A stretch of DNA of 64,000 bases from Bradyrhizobium sp. S69 (GTDB lineage: Bacteria; Pseudomonadota; Alphaproteobacteria; Rhizobiales; Xanthobacteraceae): positions 164,568 to 228,567 of the forward strand of contig NZ_LMUK01000043.1 of the NCBI RefSeq assembly GCF_009766005.1. The letters run 5' to 3'. The notes under the pieces are model-generated. The model was not told the DNA's origin. It ran no database searches and was given only the letters and a program-made list of their open reading frames with translations. Shown one piece after another: positions 62,301-64,000 of the stretch. The position numbers and the translations under genes were made by a program. Positions within the stretch are counted from its first letter, which is position 1, and every line of letters starts with the position of its first letter.

Positions 62301-62403
62301 AATCCCATGTGCCGCTGGTCCCGTTCCAGAAACTGAGCGTATCGAAATCATCCGAGAATATAAGCTTCGCAGTCGCTGAAATATTTTTCGGATTGATGGA
62401 CAT
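59362..62403 (-). CDS. Large secreted GH16 beta-glucanase-like protein with Ig-like and Trp-rich repeat domains
   Basis: Protein of 1013 residues without an N-terminal signal. The GH16 domain (about 15-255) has GYFEISAELPAGPGMWPAFW and the catalytic EIDVVE at 145-150. Three bacterial Ig-like repeats follow (about 260-350, 355-450, 455-540; each with TANASGAWSFA or GNWSINSG), then two near-identical 110-residue Trp-rich units (545-655, 658-770; EFGNWTPIG, SYEIWTTDSNGNY, HQDLNGDGVI with a calcium-binding look), a beta-rich region to 910 and a low-complexity C-terminus ending in GHFIIH. Type I secretion is the best inference. AGAGGGG upstream supports ATG at 62403. Confidence 0.88.
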   Translation of the reverse strand: MSINPKNISATAKLIFSDDFDTLSFWNGTSGTWDSTYFWAPANGIEITGGQQVNWNINVNYAPTSSVTPWTISNGVLDLHAGPAPAAIQPYIDNAQYTSGMITSYHSLSQLYGYFEISAELPAGPGMWPAFWLMPVNTTSATFPEIDVVEALGNVPNVAYETVHTDQTGTMTQIQAATVVPGMYTGFHTYAVDWEPNTITWYIDGVEVFQTATPADLHSPMYMIADLGIYGPGIANATTPVSGDMLIDSIAAYAAKPFAIAITSFSPDSNVVGDGITNATHITLDGTTDPNAVVQVFDAATLIGTATANASGAWSFATGTLAAGTHPFTAQATDPDGTVSVVSAPLNVTIDTGVPVAPVITSFSPDSNIVGDGITNADQLTLTGTAVAGNTVEIFDGSTEIGTTTANASGAWSFATAVLANGTHVFTGVAIDVAGNLSAHSAVLDVTVDTIPPAAPDIVSEVEASSTSVIVTGTAEAGSSVRLYQGTQLLGSAVAAGNGNWSINSGSLSEGSHDFTTTATDVAGNVSPVSNVLDGIIGPAPVVIEAAGSTSLDEVGTNYYLESIASGAGPELQYGGMAVFAGEFGNWTPIGAVQIATGYEVAFKLTGTTSYEIWTTDSNGNYISNGGVQPGTSPAIETAESVLHQDLNGDGVIGINATVIERAGSTSLVELGGNYYFNGVNGSFITELQDEGAPVVAGEFGNWTPIGVEQTSTGYEVAFQSTGSTSYEIWTTDSNGNYVSSGGIVSGTSVVIEAAELSFHQDLNGDGVIDIPSTVIEASGNMVLTLSQMTQAAVIDAGATLELTAADSGSITFKGTTGTLVLDHSMSFTGKLIGLTGNGNPNASDQIDLRDIGFGSGTKVSYSGNSTSGTLTVTDAQNHVAHIALVGNYTKSTFDLSSDGQGGTMVIDPPKANFSFASAGGETNVPATPPVSIGGVGGDAFVFQPHTAAGSGAPAYSAIDGHGLQPQPTSLMATANSAPSNHPWFDDASGFDHTSLGHAGGIAETHIGHFIIH

Positions 62404-62761
62404 CTGCACCCCTCTTCATTCAGGGCATCGATAAGGTCGCATCTCTCGCGTGGCTTAAAATCCTATCGTTGGTAGCGTCGCACCACACCACTGGCAACTA
62501 AGATATTTCGATTTTGTTTCACTTGTAACTAAGTCTGCTTGCACAAGACTTGCACTGCTCACAGAGCCAGGTGTTTCAGTGTCTCCAAATATCAATACGG
62601 TCATCAAAATTTCGGCGCTCGGCTGCGCGTAGAAGGTTACCTACGCGACTTAACGTAAACACAAGGCATTTTGCGCACGCGAAATATCAAATGGTAGCGT
62701 CGCCCGGCAGATTCAAAATTGAACATCTCTGTGTAGAGATCAACGAGTGTGCGAAGCGCAA
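62404..62761. other. AT-rich divergent regulatory region between the GH16 and gmd genes
   Basis: No gene in about 360 nt. It is clearly AT-rich compared with its surroundings and should carry both promoters. AACTAAG occurs twice (near 62495 and 62525) and CTTGCAC twice (near 62538), but no known operator was recognised. Confidence 0.5.
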
Positions 62762-63850
62762 ATGGCCAAATACCGTAGCAAACGACAACGTGTCGCGCTG
62801 ATCACCGGTGTCACCGGGCAAGACGGCGCCTATCTCGCCGAATATTTGCTGGGCCTCGGTTACGTGGTGCACGGCATCAAGCGGCGATCGTCGTCCTTCA
62901 ACACCGCACGCATCGATCATCTCTACGAAGATCGTCATACCAGCAATATGCCGCTGCAATTGCACTATGGCGACATGACGGATTCGACCAATTTGATCCG
63001 GCTGATGCAGCAGATACGCCCGACCGAGATCTACAACCTCGCCGCCCAAAGCCACGTCGGCGTCAGTTTCGAAAGCCCGGAATACACCGCCAATGCCGAC
63101 GGCATCGGCGTGCTCAGACTTTTAGAAGCGATCCGGATCCTCGGCATGGCGAAGGAGACGCGGTTCTATCAGGCCTCGACCTCGGAGCTTTACGGCCTGG
63201 TGCAGGAAGTGCCGCAGAAGGAAACCACGCCGTTTTATCCGCGCTCGCCCTATGCGGTGGCCAAACTCTACGGTTACTGGATCACGGTGAACTACCGCGA
63301 GGCCTACGGCATGTATGCCTCCAACGGCATCCTGTTCAATCATGAGAGCCCGATCCGCGGCGAGACTTTCGTGACCCGCAAGATCACGCGCAGCATCGCC
63401 CGCATCGAGACCGGGCTCGAAGAAGCGATCTATCTCGGAAACCTCTCGGCCAAGCGCGATTGGGGCCATGCCAAGGATTATGTCGAGGGCATGCACAGGA
63501 TATTGCAGGCGGATGCGCCCGACGATTTCGTGCTCGCCACCGGCGAAACCCGCTCGGTGCGCGAATTCGTCGAACTTGCATTTGCCGAAGTCGGCCGCAG
63601 CATCGAGTGGCGCGGCCAAGGCGTCGAGGAGATCGGCGTCGACCGGGCCTCCGGCAAAACGCTGGTTCGGGTCGACCCGGCTTATTTCCGCCCGACCGAG
63701 GTCGATCTGTTGATCGGCGACGCCTCCAAGGCACGCGACAAGCTCGGCTGGAAACCGAAAACGACGTTTTCGCAGCTCGTCAAGGAGATGGTCGCGGGCG
63801 ATCTCGCTATCGCCCGGCGCGAGATATCGAACAGCAAGAGCCCCGCCTGA
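62762..63850 (+). CDS. gmd: GDP-mannose 4,6-dehydratase
   Basis: Extended SDR enzyme of 362 residues that turns GDP-D-mannose into GDP-4-keto-6-deoxymannose, precursor of fucose, rhamnose and perosamine sugars in surface polysaccharides. The NADP motif GVTGQDGAYLAEYLL, HGIKRRSSSFNTARIDHLY, and the catalytic ASTSELYG with YAVAK are diagnostic, and NHESPIRGETFVTRKI is conserved. The ATG giving MAKYRSKRQRVALITG is chosen; a GTG 15 nt upstream is possible. It is divergent from the GH16 gene. Confidence 0.96.
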   Translation: MAKYRSKRQRVALITGVTGQDGAYLAEYLLGLGYVVHGIKRRSSSFNTARIDHLYEDRHTSNMPLQLHYGDMTDSTNLIRLMQQIRPTEIYNLAAQSHVGVSFESPEYTANADGIGVLRLLEAIRILGMAKETRFYQASTSELYGLVQEVPQKETTPFYPRSPYAVAKLYGYWITVNYREAYGMYASNGILFNHESPIRGETFVTRKITRSIARIETGLEEAIYLGNLSAKRDWGHAKDYVEGMHRILQADAPDDFVLATGETRSVREFVELAFAEVGRSIEWRGQGVEEIGVDRASGKTLVRVDPAYFRPTEVDLLIGDASKARDKLGWKPKTTFSQLVKEMVAGDLAIARREISNSKSPA

Positions 63851-63928
63851 CCCAGGCTGGCCAAGAAGCGGCGACGGACCGATGGCAGACATGGCCCCGC
63901 ATGACCAACTGAATGGTTGCAGGCTCAA

Positions 63929-64000
63929 GGCCTTTTCCGTTCCGATGGAATCGGAACGGGCCTTAGACTTTATTTTGACGCGTTTTCTTCAGGCGAACCG
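63929..64000. repeat. Dispersed repeat D, copy 2, cut by the window end
   Basis: CCGTTCCGATGGAATCGGAACGG is a 10-bp stem (63937-63959), followed by TTTTGACGCGTTTTCTTCA and GCGAACCG, matching copy 1 at 59150. Confidence 0.75.

Overview
The window is high-GC DNA from an alphaproteobacterium, most likely a Bradyrhizobium/Rhodopseudomonas-type member of the Bradyrhizobiaceae. That rests on gene content (NodT-type outer-membrane factor, 'RRREF' export signals, a BA14K-like secreted protein, many RND pumps) and on several families of short dispersed palindromic repeats that I associate with that group from memory. No rRNA, tRNA, CRISPR array, transposase, integrase or phage gene was seen. All gene calls rest on reading motifs by eye; no database search was run.

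Layout. 0.1-6.6 kb (minus strand): a leuC-leuD-leuB-type set followed by a quinone oxidoreductase, a DJ-1/PfpI protein and a SAF-domain dehydrogenase. 7-10 kb (plus): a tightly coupled three-gene operon of type III polyketide synthase, isoprenylcysteine-methyltransferase-like enzyme and DHA2 exporter. 10-12 kb (minus): two enzymes of non-phosphorylative L-arabinose/D-galactose oxidation. 12.5-22.6 kb (plus): an MdtABC-type RND pump with a NodT-type outer-membrane lipoprotein and two small secreted proteins. 22.8-27.3 kb: a stand-alone RND permease and an enolase-superfamily enzyme. 27.3-28.3 kb: repeat-rich, no gene. 28.3-37 kb: an unrecognised protein, a cysteine-less hydantoin-racemase homologue with an export signal, an L,D-transpeptidase with a second degenerate catalytic-like region, an amidohydrolase followed 4 nt later by a COG0523 GTPase, an MFS transporter and an HU protein. 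37-43.4 kb: a Gly/His-rich secreted protein, an HtrA-like protease and a three-gene molybdenum hydroxylase with cytochrome c. 43.6-48 kb: a NitT/TauT-type ABC importer and an amidase. 48-49.3 kb: a methyltransferase between the intact amidase tail and a truncated second copy of that tail. 49.5-59 kb: class I aldolase, secreted alpha/beta hydrolase, an AcrAB-type RND pump, an acetolactate-synthase-like enzyme and MsrA. 59.3-63.9 kb: a 1013-residue secreted GH16 glucanase-like protein divergent from gmd.

How genes work together. The clearest units are the PKS-methyltransferase-exporter operon (make, methylate and export a small polyketide lipid), the tripartite pumps, the 2Fe-2S/molybdopterin/cytochrome c oxidoreductase, the ABC importer with its downstream amidase, and the GH16/gmd pair that suggests surface polysaccharide metabolism. 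The best candidates for something new are the type III PKS operon, the amidase-tail duplication around a lower-GC methyltransferase, the exported cysteine-less racemase homologue, the two-region L,D-transpeptidase, and a possible sigma-54 promoter sitting directly on the start codon of the ABC importer.
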